From contig SEMN01000177.1 in NCBI GenBank assembly GCA_005408345.1, positions 269,001 through 333,000 on the forward strand: DNA of 64,000 nucleotides. Reading direction: 5' to 3'. The notes beneath the pieces were generated by a model. The model made no database searches and was not told the DNA's origin. It worked only from the letters and a program-made list of their open reading frames with translations. This document shows, piece after piece, positions 1 to 12,610 of this stretch. This stretch comes from Macquaria australasica (taxonomy: Eukaryota; Chordata; Actinopteri; Centrarchiformes; Percichthyidae). The position numbers and the translations under genes were made by a program. The first letter of the stretch is position 1. Every line of letters starts with the position of its first letter.

Positions 1-3000
1 CACATAAGGTTAACTACTGACAATAAATCACATAAAACAGTCACCATAAAGGAAAGTAAGTGCACATAAATTCAACATATATTCCACACAATTACACTAA
101 AACTCAATCACCACATTAACATAAGACATACAAAATCCTTAGACACATATTTCACATTACATTCTCTCACGCACTTGCACACAGAAACATGGCGCGACCC
201 TAAAAGTAAAACTAGTCTGAACATAGCATCTCTCACGGCTTAACTTTCTCACCACTGGCTGGCTACTATGCTTACAACTTTTAAACACATTTCCTTACAG
301 TATCGAAAGCTAACGTCTGTTACAAGGACTCAGAAAACTACTGTACAAACCGGTATTCATGAAAAAAACGTCTCAACATGGCGTCACTGATCGAGGCGAT
401 TAGTTACAAAATACAGCTCCTAGTTAAACACACACATCTCAAAATCATCTTAAAACAGTTGTAACCGTTAATACCGCATTCACATTAGACTCTGACAAGA
501 GCTACAACATAGAAAAATAAGCTTTTTCAGTACCTGTGGACCGATAGAGAGAAGACCAACATTAGTGTCTTGCCCATGCCGGAGCTTATTTATTTCTGAG
601 CTGCACATGAGCGGTGCCTCTAGCTTTAGTCTCCCTAATAGATCCACAGTGGAACCACAGCACCATCTACTGACATAAAAGTGTACGACCTTGATATGAA
701 AACTGTATAAAGAAAAGATTAGAATAGTTCAATAACTGTTTAAATAAAAACTTAACATGTGGCATTTCCAACCTACTACATGAGCGTGAGAGCTCATCCT
801 TAGCAACGTTAGCATGTTAGCACCACACTTTACCTCCAGTATATAAATACACAGGGAAACTGAAGTCCTTCATCAACTTACATATGTGAAAAGAACGACT
901 TGTTCTTCACAGCATCCACGGGTCCAGTTCAGACTCCAGTTGCCATTCAGTGAAACTGCATCTGCATACATCACACACATTCACAGCTCCACCCACAGGA
1001 GGTGGAGGAGCTGCTACGTGCATATTTCAGAGGTTTAGATGAGCCCTTACTGACACGTTGTGCAGCTTTAATAAGATATGTTACAACATACTGCACGCAG
1101 TATGTACTATATTCTGTAAATATAGTAACTTATTATCCATACAGTATTTATTCTGGCATAATATGAAATGCACTCTTGCACTATGTGTACCATGAGCCTG
1201 TGTATATATAGTAGATAGTAACAATCTGCCCTGTATGTATACAGACAGTTTGATGTCCAGCTTTTGCCTGTATCTAAGAGGTATATTTCTTCAGCTGTAT
1301 GTCTGTGTCTTTAAGTTTATTGAGAGCCAACCATGTGAACTGGAGTAAAACTCCTTGTATGTGTCAACTTACCAGGTCATTAAAGTTGATTCTGATTCCT
1401 CTGATTCTGGTGTTACAAACATGAGGCATAAAAATTCTTGCTATATTTCCTTTATTAATATATTTGTTTGTTTCTTTAATCTAATTTTAAACATATAGGA
1501 GACAGCTCAGTTTAGTGAATGACAGTTTACAGACCTAAAGAGACCTGCAGAAGCTTTAGGTTACTAAATGAATTATGTATGTTGCTTTGGAACATCTCTT
1601 TCTGTCAGTTGTTTTCCGCTATGACAGAATAAAATAGAACATTTAGATCTTTGTCTCAGCAGACATTTTGACTTTTGGCTTGTCATAGCTGGAGAAGCAC
1701 AGGTGGAATTAATAACATTAACGTGTGTGACACATCAAAATGTGAAAAGGTCTGTTGTCGAGTCTGACACTCGCTTTCGTCTGGCAGTTCAGGACGTCGT
1801 CGGGCTGAAAAGTAAAAAGAGATTTGGGTGACTTTGGCTCTCTGTGGCTGACTTGAAGTTGACCGAGCTGGTCCTGTGAGGTCTTCATTCAGTTAATTAA
1901 TCCAAAAAAAGACATGGTTTCATTCTTCTGTTACATGTGTGTGTATTAAAATAAAAAACAAGGCTGTGATTCTGTTAACCAGCCACAAAACACTTCATGT
2001 CTGATCTTTGCACTTTGTCTGTTTCCTGTATTAGATTGACGGGAGCGAAAAATTAGCATCTGATTGGTTTTATATTGGAACACAGTTTTATAGTTACAAC
2101 TCCAAAACAAACAAGCAACATGGAAATAAAACCATTGTTTAGTGAATAAAAGCACCAAGAGTAACAAGAGATTATTCATTATTTGGTGGTTAATATTCTG
2201 GTTAATGCCTTAAAGATTAGTTTGATGATTAGATTCCTACCCGGACCAGTTTCTCACAGGCTGCTGTAACATGGACGTCCTTCTCCCAGTGGTGGAACAA
2301 TAACAAGACAGATAATAAGACGTTACAAATGATCAAATTAATCAGACAATTAACTGACCACATAATAAAGCAATGATCTGTCTTATCTGTGTGTGTTATC
2401 AGCTGCATGGGACCCTGTTATGGGGTGTAACAAGAGCTCTCTTTTGTACCTTTCTGAAATGTGAAAGTTTAGAGACAGCTGGTGGGAGTTTGTTGGTACA
2501 TACACGGTGGGCTATAGCCACGTTTTTTCCACAACAAGGTTTCAGAGCACCACAACGGAAAATGAAAAGGTGAAAGGAAACAAACTAGTAAATAAAATGC
2601 AATTTAAAGAAAAAAAGAAGCTAATTTTTCATTACCTTTTAAAAAAACGGAATTGTTAAATTTATTTGCAAATGCAATAGTGAAATAAATATAATCTTTC
2701 TGTACATAATTTCTGTATTTATAAAATGTGTGAGATCTTAATTTGATGTGTTTATGGAATTTGAGTCATTGATTGACTTTTTGTATGGTGTCCACTTCAT
2801 TATCTTTTAATAAACTGCTTCATAACCCTTTGCAACTCCAGCAGTTACTTTGTGCTTGATGGAAATACTCGGACTGTTTAACAGAGAAATCCAAGACGCT
2901 GATGTTTTCAAAGGTATAAGAAACAGAGAATGCAGAGGCGGGCGGAGGTTCGCCACCACACGAGATTATTAGCAAATGATGTGTGTGGTGTATGCATGTG
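1..3000. other. Non-genic AT-rich stretch
   Basis: No coding exon, RNA gene or recognisable complete transposon is visible on either strand. The short open frames here lack splice context and protein-like composition. I cannot assign the stretch to a repeat family. Confidence 0.6.
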
Positions 3001-3015
3001 ATACTCAGCAGCCAC

Positions 3016-3029
3016 GGGGGGGGGGGGGG
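3016..3029 (+). repeat. Poly-G run of 14
   Basis: An uninterrupted run of 14 G residues. Such tracts are length-unstable and error-prone in sequencing. Short frames crossing it on both strands are not credible proteins. Confidence 0.9.
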
Positions 3030-3284
3030 CAATGAGTTCACAAGCCGTGCACCACACACAAAGATGCAGAAACTGCCTCATATTTTAGTTTATTTCCTCC
3101 AGTGTTTAGGTGGAGGTCGAGGAGAGTCGGCTGCGAGAGAAGACAGAAATACACTTTACATCTGGCTAACAAAAAAAGGGACAAACACAAGATCTGAGCG
3201 TTTTTGTTTTTTTTTTTTTGTGGGGGAAAGAAAAGACCAAAAAAAAATCTGTTCCTCCTTCCAGCTCTCTCTGGGCTCGGGGCC

Positions 3285-3380
3285 AAGCGAGGGGAGGAAG
3301 GAAGGAGGTGGAAGAGGAAGAGAAGGAGGAGGGATGAAGAGGAGAGGGAGGGAGGAAAAGCAGGAGAAAGCAGGCAGGAT
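3285..3380 (+). repeat. Purine (GA-rich) tract
   Basis: Nearly pure purine sequence made of GGA, GAA and GAG units. Translated frames here are Arg/Glu/Gly-rich on + and Ser/Leu/Pro-rich on -, as expected from base composition rather than from a gene. Confidence 0.7.
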
Positions 3381-3650
3381 CTGTGGGGACTGCAGGGGTG
3401 CATGGAACAGATGCAGAATAATTTAACTCTTCCTCGGCCAAACAGGCGCTCTGCATTCAGCTCCTCTGATTAGAAACACAGTTCAAGCTTTGCTCTTCTT
3501 ATTCTTACCGAACATCCGCTTTTATCTCATTCATTTGCTGTGTCATTTTAAACAATAGCTTGTAGTTAAACTCTGCAGATGAAGTCCTTTATATTGATTG
3601 ATAAACTTTGTCTTTCCAAAATGAATATCACAGCAGTGTATTGTTGTCAC

Positions 3651-3896
3651 GCCAGAAAAAGAAAAACAGATCAGCATCACATTATAACATGAAAAGTTTG
3701 ATGTTATAAGACATATTCACGTTATAGAAAGATAAATAGTATATTGTTATAGCAATAAAAGTTTCTTGTTATAACGTAATAAGTGTGTATGTTGAAATAA
3801 CATGAAAATATCTTGTTATAACGTAAAAAACATCTTGTTATAACAATAAACTTTTCCCATTATAACGTGATACTGATCTCTTTTTCTTTTTCTGGC
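3651..3896. mobile_element. Foldback MITE with TTATAAC core repeats
   Basis: The left end GCCAGAAAAAGAAAAACAGA is mirrored by the right end, whose reverse complement begins GCCAGAAAAAGAAAAAGAGA. Similarity continues inward through a stretch ending in GAAAAGTTT, giving arms of about 50 bp. The interior carries several copies of a self-complementary TTGTTATAACG-like unit. There is no open frame. This is the structure of a non-autonomous foldback DNA element. Superfamily and target duplication are not resolved. Confidence 0.75.
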
Positions 3897-6800
3897 ATAA
3901 CAGCAATACTCATCCGTAGAATATTAAGCATTTTAGGATAAATAATGTATAAAAGTATGAATACTTATATAATATATAGGCTAGACTACTACTACTAAAA
4001 CAACATAGAAATGAAAAATGGCTAACTTTCCTCTCCTCTCTTTTCGACGTTAAAACCCGAATGAAACACTTCAGGATTTGGATAAACATGACACCTTTGG
4101 ACGCTCTGCTTGCTCACAGAAGTTCAATTCTAGCAACTTAAATCCTCTCAAACACACAATTCAGGTGTTTAATTATGTTGTCAGATGACTGCATGAGTAA
4201 AAAATAGTGATTTTATTGCAGCTCATGAACTTGTAGAGAAAACAGAAAGTAGAGTTTTTAGCAAAAATTACATTAACTTCTTGAAAAGTTTACTTTTACT
4301 GTCCATGCCATATTACAATCTAGCAAGTAGCATTCTAATAGTTTTGAACTGCAATATGTCTGTTCAGCTCTATCTTTCATAAATGATGGGCTGCAGAGGT
4401 TGTTTCAGTATGAGTTAAGAGCTTTTCTGTTGCCTCTTTTTGCCATTACCAAATACAGCATGAAGACAGGAACACAGTGGCTGATATTCACATCCACATT
4501 CAGCTGTAACAGAAACCCTGGTTTTTACATGTGTGATGCAGCACTGCTCTCAGCTGCCCACCTCCAGAAGAGACATCATTTAGAAAACGCAGCATAGACA
4601 GAGTCAGGTAAACATCTACAATGGCTGGCACACTCATTATGTATGCATGGACGCTTTCCTGCCTGAAACATTTGCTGCACTGTGACTGCACCTCACAGCG
4701 CTTAGCACTGGGATTTAAAATGGACTTATCTAGTAAAGTAAAATCTCATTCTTAATTTTTGTGCAAATGTGTAGGTGCGCTACCTCTTAACTTGAATAAA
4801 TTGAGATTTCTACTTTTAAAAAAGTCAGTTCTGTTGCTGTTTAAAGAAAGTTTGGCTAACAGCAGTGTTCCTTAATCCATAAAGGTTTCTGCAAAATGCA
4901 CACAACATAGTGACTCAGTTTTTCCAACTCAGTTTTTTTCAGCTGTCATTGAATCAGTCAACAAAATCATTCCACAAATGGAAATCATCAGATCCTTTCT
5001 ATATACTGGTTGGAGTTCAGTTCTGTCCTTTGTTGTGTGTTTTGTGTTTGTGTGTGTGTAAGAGGAAGTTGTTGACAGTGGCTGTCCATCATCTGATGGA
5101 GATTTGTTGCACATGGTGTAGTTTTTAACATCAGTGCCTGCTATAAAGCTCCCTGCTGCGCACCCTGGTCAGAGATGTGATGTTTATTTTGGTGTGGTGT
5201 GGAACACATAATAAGCATCAGATACAGCATGTTGCACCACAGTTATTCCAGCTTGTATTCAATTTCAATCACCACTTCCTTCATGGGTTGTTTATTATAT
5301 ATGTGCAACAGAAAAAGTTAAATTATAATGACATTGTTATTTTACAAAAATCGAAAATCAAGAGTAGGTTTCAGCACCCGTCTATACATGCATGAGCACG
5401 TTCACTCATTATCTTGACTTGAGTTTATTAAACTGCATAACATTAGAGACCGATTCCCCAAAATGCAGAGCCACAGTGTTTTACACCTTACTGTAAGCAG
5501 CACAAAAAAGGAGAAGTAGAGTTTCTAGTGAATCTGTCAAGATGCAGAACAGAGGAAGTGCTGAAATACACTGATAATACTGTGAGAGTTAAACTGTGGT
5601 AGTTTTTGTACGTCTAGCCAAATATACTGAAGGCTTCACATTCACTTCAATTTTCAGTTCGCTGAGTCTCATTGGGTGAGTGAAACTTAGTAGGTGGAAG
5701 CAAAAAGAAAAAGAAACTGATGAGACTGAAGTCCAATTAGAAAATACACAAAAATAAGAAGAGAAGACATTAATGAAATAGTAAAGTCAGCCATGCTAAG
5801 CTAATTAGCCTGCCGGGCAATGCTAGATAACTCAATATTCAAGTTATCTAACGTTGCCCATCTACACAGAAAAGACTGATAAAACTCATAGGCTCTGTCG
5901 TACATGCTGCCATTTGACATGCCATACTGATGAAGAAAACTTGATCTACTTTGTGGGCCTAATAAAGCCGTGAAAATGTGTCGATTCAAAAAGAATTAAA
6001 TGTGGCCTTTTAAACCAATTTTGTCATTGTAATGTTATCACTATCAGAAAATAACCTTTGAAAAAATTAACTTGTGATCTTGAGATAACAAGATTAAAAA
6101 AATAAAAATGATTGCAAACATGGCCCAAGACCTTGAAATGACATAACTTTAGATTATAAAATAGCACCCAGTTTCATGAATACACCTGAGCGCTCTGCTC
6201 TCTGAGGATGATAACTTCACGTACAATGAAAGAAAGAAAAGACTGATGAAAAGCTTTATGGTGATGCAGCAATTTTTAAATGAGAGGAATGAAGAATAAA
6301 TGAAAGGTTCATGCACCTTGTGCCAGACTTATTGTATAATGACTTGAATCTTTGAACAGATACAGATCATCATTGAGTTTTGTGATTTGGTGCAGAAATA
6401 ATGTTCACGAGAAGGTTAATGAAAATACAGTATATTAAACATCAAGTTCAAGGATTTTAAAAAACTTAATTTAAGTCAAATGTTCTTTTAAAAGTTAGCA
6501 ACACTAAACTTGGGGGAAATGCTTTTTACTCTAAAGATCATAGGCCCTGTTTAGTTCAGTAAAATGCCTTATTGATTCTGAGAGTGAAGCAGAACGTTTT
6601 TAAATCAGATGTCTGATGCAAGTGACCTTTTTTTTCTCCATGAAATTTAAGTTCTGTGTTCAATTACCAAGCCACAGATTTCCCACATGCATATGAAGGA
6701 AGGTTCTGTTGAACACATGTACTGTTTCAGAACCACTTTGCAATGAGATCTGGGACAACTGGGCAGCATGTGCCTTGCTCAAAAGCACACTTACAGTACT

Positions 6801-7609
6801 TAATAAAGGAGGGAAGTTGTCAGCTACTGTTTTGTATATACATTTGTATTAATTCATTTTGTCTCAATCTGTTGTGCTTGATTTCTTTCTGGTCATGATG
6901 ACGTGTTTATTACAATCAATGTGATGTTGCATTTGCAGGAAATAAAACGCAGCACTTCCCCTGAACCAGAGCATGGTAATATGCTCACCACAGTTAAACC
7001 ATACCAGGGTGCTGTTGTAGGTTTTATTGCCCTGGTACGTTCGGAGGTGTGTTCAAATCTGCAGCTGCCATTTTTTCATGGAAGTATATAAGGTATCTTG
7101 GTGTTAGAATCAGTGGTCTTTTTGTCTTTGTTTCATCAAAAAGTAAAACTAATTTCCATCATTACCCAGGGAACAGAGATGCGATCGTCTGATTGTGTTA
7201 TTCTTTGAAATGACCATATAATGAAATCTAGCAAAACACTTTTCCTAATGAGGCCTCTCAGATCTGCAAAAGCTCGTAAACTCAGATCTTAGTGTGAGCA
7301 GTCTTTATAAATCAAAAGACAAATGCAAGTCTTTGAAAATCTGAGCTTTATTATGTTATCGCAATAATAACACTTAGACTAATCGTGTTTATGTAGTGCT
7401 TATGAAAAAGCAGAGTTAACAAAGTGCACATGAACGTAAAATCATTGGGGGGGGTAAAGAATGAGCCTTTGGAAACAGAAAGTCTTTGCTGAGCCCTGAA
7501 AAAGGGCTTTTTATGACATATGACATTTTCATTTCATCATCTAGATAACATTAAGACAACTTCAAATGTGCCATCACACCAGAGCACTACTCTTATCCAC
7601 CTGCCAAAC
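3897..7609. other. Non-genic stretch
   Basis: AT-rich sequence with no supported exon. No complete repeat element stands out. The longest open frames (about 60-80 codons) have no splice sites or conserved-looking segments. Confidence 0.55.
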
Positions 7610-8300
7610 ACAACTGTTGGATGGTTTGCAATGAAATATTTTACTGACATTCATGTTCCCAGAGGAAGAATCCTGATAACTTAAGCTGGATTTATAGCCA
7701 CTCTACGAAAAGGTTGATGGCAGTCCCATTGATTGCACCACCACAACACTTAATGTATGTGGGAAGGTTCACCTTGTCTCATTACTGCGTAGGAGACGAC
7801 TGCCATGCAACCGCTGTTCATTTACTGTGACAGAGAGCTGGGATCACGGTGTGCTGAAGTGGAGATGGTAAAGGTGGTAAAAGTGTGCTACTGAAAAGCA
7901 GAAGATCTGACTTTATTCAACTATTATCAACGTAGCCACGGAGACTAGGCTAGGTGTGTAGGCCCTGTAGCAATGCTCTAACCCCTTAATGCACAACCAT
8001 AAATCCAGCTTCTGTTGATCCCGTGATGTGGCACCAACAGGTCAAAGCGTCCACTTGTCAAACACTTGATACCTTTTTAATTACTGTCAGCCTCACCTGT
8101 GCTTTGAGATAAATGCTAGCATAGCATGCTAACAATGTTTAGCACGTAAAACTAGCATATTGCCTAACGTGCTAAACATTATGTATACCATGCCATCCAC
8201 GCTAAAAGCTACATGCTGTTAGATGTCTCTGTTAACCTGTTTACTGTGCTAATGTTAGCATGCTCAAAGCACAGCCGAACCACTGACTTATATAAATGTA
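7610..8300 (+). repeat. Old dispersed fish repeat, interrupted
   Basis: Contains the phrases GGATGGTTTGCAATGAAAT, a 'gacattcatgttcccagagga' type segment, and then a block rich in GCTAACATG and TTAGCATGC units. These belong to one long dispersed repeat I recognise from fish genomes. Other pieces of the same family lie at about 36370-36663 (3' part) and 60258-60440 (5' part). A younger element (7683-8011) interrupts this copy. The class of the old repeat is unknown to me. Confidence 0.6.
7683..8011. mobile_element. MITE, 329 bp, TIR AAGCTGGATTTAT
   Basis: The left end AAGCTGGATTTATAGCCA is mirrored by the right end, whose reverse complement reads AAGCTGGATTTATGGTTG. The outer 14 bases are identical. 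Removing the element rejoins an expected phrase of the host repeat (…GATAACTT + CTGTTGATCC…), which supports insertion into the older repeat. There is no coding capacity. Target duplication is not clear. Confidence 0.7.
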
Positions 8301-8604
8301 TGTTATAAACAATCTGTGAGCTGAACTGAGGCTGATGAATTTCAACTTCTGTACAGAGAATAAACCATGGAGATTCCAGGTATTTAAATTTAGATTTAAG
8401 GTTATAGACTTCTAAATCTGAACTATAATATCTAAATCATTCCATTCAAATGACTTTTACTTTACTGGCTGATTTTCATAACTGCCTAAAGGGATATTCA
8501 GCATGATCTCAGGAGGATACAAACCACGACCTTCAGTCTAATAAACCTCAAAGAACATCGCTGGTGCAGCTGAGGGTAAACACAGGTTCTGCAGTTCTGT
8601 AAAC

Positions 8605-9137
8605 TGTCACAATCTGCTCCTCAGTCCCCCTCGGCCCGGGTCTCCAGCCCCTGCTCACTTCTCCCAGTCCACGTTCTTCCCTTCAGCTCTCCAGACCTGC
8701 CTTCCTCCAGCCGTCCACAAGATATCCTCGGACTTTCCCTCCTTTTCTCATCAGCTGACTGCCCCACCCGTCCCACACACCTGCAGTCACCTGAGCCTCC
8801 CCACTCTTCTCCCCACCTGCACATCACTCCCTTATCACCCTTCACTGCATTTACCAGTTCGTATGTTATGTTGCTGTGTGCTTCATGTCTTGGTTCCCTG
8901 TTTCTGCCTGCCATACCTGTGTTTTGACCTTCTGCCTGTTCATTGGACTTTGGATTGCTGCCTGCTCCTTACTGGATTTGTTTGCTTGAGTTGGACTGCT
9001 CTCTGGTTTTGACCCTTGCCTGACCCTTGTACCTCATTGTGTTAATAAAATCACTGAACTGCATCAGCTCGGCCTCAGATGTCTGCATTTGGGTCCCATC
9101 CCCAGTGTTCCTGTTACCCTGCTGGCACACTGTCACA
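8605..9137 (+). mobile_element. Solo-LTR-like retroelement end
   Basis: The block begins TGTCACAATCTG and ends near CACTGTCACA, as LTRs begin with TG and end with CA. It is C/T-rich with many CCTGCCTG/TTTGACC units. An AATAAA polyadenylation signal (about 9046-9052) is followed about 40-50 bases later by CTGCATTTGGGTCC, a signature I associate with Gypsy-type LTRs of fish. No gag or pol sequence is next to it, so it would be a solo LTR or an orphan 3' end. I could not confirm a target-site duplication. Boundaries are approximate. Confidence 0.45.
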
Positions 9138-9274
9138 AGCAAATACAGTCCAACAGTCTTCTTCAAACGATGGGTATTGAATGTAGCCTCGTGGTTTGAA
9201 AGGTCACACATTTGATTCCTGTCGCCGCAGTTTGTTCTGCAAACACGTCCTAAAGAAACACACTGAGAATCACT

Positions 9275-9960
9275 GACTACGTTCACATGCACAAAATATT
9301 CAGTTTTTTGCCCTTTTTCTGAAAAAAGCAATATTAACTACTAAGCTGTATGGCTAATGAAAAAGAATATATTCCCGTTTACATGCAGCCGTGCATATGT
9401 GTTTGACAGGTGTTGATGCCCTAACATGTCGTTTGTCACGTTTATCAGTCTTTTCCACAGGTGGCGGACTTGTTCGACTGTGTGAACTCAGCCTCCCTCT
9501 TTCATTCGTTCATCCACCTTCTTGAAAAGGTTGGCGTTGCGATATTTGCGCATATCCAAAACCCTGCTGATATCCAAGTCTTTCATCATGTTTAAAAGTA
9601 GGTGTGTTTCTGCTTCTGACCAGAAATGTGGGTTTTTCTTTTGTGGATGCATCTCTATCCCAGCTTTGCAAACTGTTGGCTAGTTGGTTTGTTTCCAGCA
9701 CAGAGCTGAGCATAAACAGGCAAAAAACTGCACTGAAAACCCCAGCTGAGACGCATATTCTGAATGAGCTGTATACATGTCCAAAGAATGATCCTAAATC
9801 CTGAATAATATCAACATATCCCACATGTCTTAATCGGAAAATGCTCCATTCGGAATAACGCCTAATTCGGAAAATCCAAATGGAATATGCTGTTTACACT
9901 CGTATCAAATTGTCATATTGGGAATAACAGTGGAGAATTAGTGTGCATGTAAACGTAGTC
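9275..9960 (-). mobile_element. Decayed DNA transposon, TIR GACTACGTTYACATGCAC
   Basis: The left end GACTACGTTCACATGCAC is mirrored at the right end by GTGCATGTAAACGTAGTC (17 of 18 bases match after reverse complementing). The 686-bp element carries a broken Myb/SANT-like coding remnant on the minus strand. A DNA-binding gene of that type is typical of PIF/Harbinger-like transposons, so I lean to that group. The flanking duplication is too short to settle it. Confidence 0.65.
9428..9631 (-). pseudogene. Myb/SANT-like DNA-binding domain remnant
   Basis: Read on the minus strand from 9631, the frame begins PHFWSEAETHLLL, continues through MMKDLDI and KYRNANLFKKV, reaches ERMKEGG, hits a TGA at 9488-9490, then resumes in the same frame with VHTVEQVRHLWKRL. 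The W…E…LL…, YRN…LF.K…RM and T.EQ.R..WK.L pattern is that of the trihelix or Myb/SANT-like proteins found beside transposases in PIF/Harbinger-type elements. No transposase is present in the element. The internal TGA and lack of a start make it a dead fragment. The 104-residue open frame overlapping it is in another frame and is not the real one. Confidence 0.6.
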
Positions 9961-10240
9961 ACTGTCACTCTGAATATGAGCATCAGCTAATAATGAGTAC
10001 CCTCACCTATAAACCTAATAACCTTTGGAAACACACACCTCTAAACAACTGTACTGTACTTATTTCAGCTTTGGGCTTAATAAAATGTACTTCATAACCT
10101 CAAGTTTATCTCTAACTACAGTTCATGCTGTTCTCTCTTGTTCTTACTAATGTCTCATCACACTTAACAGTGACATACAGTATACTGCAATGCTTGTTAG
10201 TGTAATCGTACATTAATTAGACATTTAAAAGGCCAAAAGT

Positions 10241-10375
10241 CCATCCATCCCTCTTTTATACCAATTTATCTTCTTCAGGGTGGTGTGACACAGGATCCTA
10301 TGTCAACATGCAGAGGATGAGAGGCGAGGTGAACAAACAGACACATTCACACCCATATTCACAACATGTGGAACA
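10241..10375 (+). repeat. Degenerate 'tccatccat…' dispersed repeat
   Basis: The order of phrases (tccatccatc…, …tataccaatttatcttcttcaggg, …gaggcgaggtgaacaaa, …cacattcacacccatattcac) matches a very common fish interspersed repeat whose consensus starts with TCCATCCAT and ends in runs of 'cattcacac'. This copy is old and truncated. Confidence 0.5.
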
Positions 10376-12610
10376 TGTTTCTTCCTCATTTTTTGTATGT
10401 ATTGTATATATACTACATGTATAGCACTGGTGTAAGTAGGCACTCATCTTTGTACAGTTTTATTTTAGAAGACCCAGGACTGCTGGGAAAGGGTGTGAGG
10501 TTAGGGGGGTTTATAAATGTACGCTTAAGAAAGAATAGAACATAATACAATAAGGAATAAAAGTAAATATGTATTACAAAAAGCAAACATGTTAAAAGTG
10601 CAGTAGAAGTCAAACAAACAAACAAACAAACAAAAAAGAGTCTTTGCAAGCCTGACCATGCTGTGATGTTGAAATCGCTCAGGGGATTTATTTCAGTAAC
10701 ATTTCAGCTTTACCAACTGGTTCTCTCGCTGCTCATTCCTGCTCTTCCACCACAACAGACAATGAAAGTGTGTTTGTTGGGTGGCAGCAAACAGAATGAA
10801 CGTTGTACTAGTGTTGCCTGGTGGATGATGTCTAATTTAGTAGTGGACATTAATGATGCAGAAATACTCTCTGAGGTGGAGCATCTATACCACTGTGAGG
10901 TTTTTCTTCCATACAAGGAGTGATTGACCTGCAGCAGTGCTAACCTCACTCTAACACATAGAGGTCGTGGGGGTCAGCAACACACTCACAGTCTTGCTGC
11001 AAAGTACACCCACCGGTTACTAAGAAGGTATATGACTCACTCACCTAGTTATCGCTACAAAAAGACTTTAATTTTAACTTTGTATAACAGGTCAGGTCTC
11101 TGCGCTTTGCAACTTGACTTGCAGCAAGAGATAACTGCTTGAAAAATTCAAACCTCAGCACTCAGCAAACTCTGTGAAGTGAACCGCACGCAGCATGCTC
11201 TGGATTTTATCTCAGTCTTTCTTTCATGCTTTAAACCAAAGGAAACCAAAGAGATGACGTCAGTTAGTCCAGATGTTAATGAGACGGTTGTATTTCACTC
11301 TTAATACTGCGCTCAAGGCAGCTCGGCACTGAAAATATGGTGAAGAACAAGGCTGCTTTTGTAGTTTGTGTATGGAATTTAAGGTTTAGATTTAGGTTGG
11401 TTATAAGACTGTAGATGCATTCAGTTAATAAAAAACAATCTCAACTCAAGGTTCACTTTCCAGCTTTCAACCATATGTATTTTTTTAATTAAATGAAGTT
11501 TAATAACTAGGTTCGGGAAGAAAAACCACGCCCGAACACATCCCTATTTCCGCACAAAAGGATTTAAGCACAACTTATCCCTTCCCCTTTGACTCAAGTT
11601 TTCACATCCCTCCCCCCTTCTCTCTCTCTCTCTCTCGTTTGAATACAGGAAGCAAAGGAGACTCTATCCAAATCAGAGTACATGGAAGAGACGGCTCCCC
11701 CACTCACTCCACTGACTCCCCTGGTTCCCTCCAGCTGACACCGGTCCATCATCGCACTCCTCCATCCATCCGTCCACGACCCTGATTTCTCCACCCTCCC
11801 TCCGGACCCTTAGTCCATCCCTCCTACATCATCTTGCCTCTCCTCCATCCATAATACGCAATAAACTTTTCTAAACCACAACTTTATTGCCGTGGTCTTT
11901 GTTAGTGAAGGAGGAGTAGGTCTGATTTAAAAAAAAAAGTTTGAAAAACCACATTAGACACAAATTATTATTTAAAGAGTATTTGTATGCGTCTTAAAAC
12001 AGTTTTGGTGAGGATCCAGAAGTGCGCTCTGTTGCACCTGTAACCACACCGAACAGTGATGTCACGGCGTACTGACACACCTTGGAGTACACCTATACAT
12101 CACTGCAGCAAGGTGAGAAGTTAAACCACCAGAGTCGGCAAAAACAAGTTGGTTGTTAATTTGCTTTTTAAGCTTTTCAGCCCACTTGGATGAGACTTCC
12201 TGAATAGTGCTACATAGATTGTCAACTGAGCAAAAGCTCCAGAAAAATCCAGCAAGTGGATCTTGAGTTGGGATTGATGTCAAACTTCCATTTCCAAGGT
12301 CAAGTATGAACTTGAAGCTTCATTTTTTTTTTTTACGCGTTCATATTTTTGACACACGTACACCACTAACACAAGGATGTTTGAAGTCAAACATGTCTCG
12401 ACCACATTAACCTTTAAAGTTTCGATTAGTCACTCTGTGGTTGGAGGGTACATGTGTATGGTATGACACCAGAGTTTATTTTGTGCCATATGGTTGTGGT
12501 AAGACTGGGTGCATTTCTCTGCTATATAGCCATATTATTTTTATTTATCATAAAATATGTGCCTTTAACAGTTTTAACTGTCCCTAATAACAGGAGACAG
12601 TGCCCGACAG
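10376..12610. other. Non-genic stretch upstream of the promoter island
   Basis: No exon seen. Contains an (AAAC)n microsatellite near 10611-10636, a (CT)n run at about 11613-11637, and a C/T-rich block at 11580-11880 ending with AATAAACTTTT and a 'ttattgccgtggtctttg' phrase. That block resembles the polyadenylation part of an LTR or another retroelement, but I cannot support it further. Confidence 0.5.

Noticed and set aside
2983..3456. Overlapping frames on both strands (up to 147 codons)
   Set aside because: They cross a 14-G run and a GA tract; composition artefacts.
9510..9824. 104-codon minus frame as a gene
   Set aside because: It lies in the wrong frame relative to the recognisable Myb/SANT-like remnant on the same strand.
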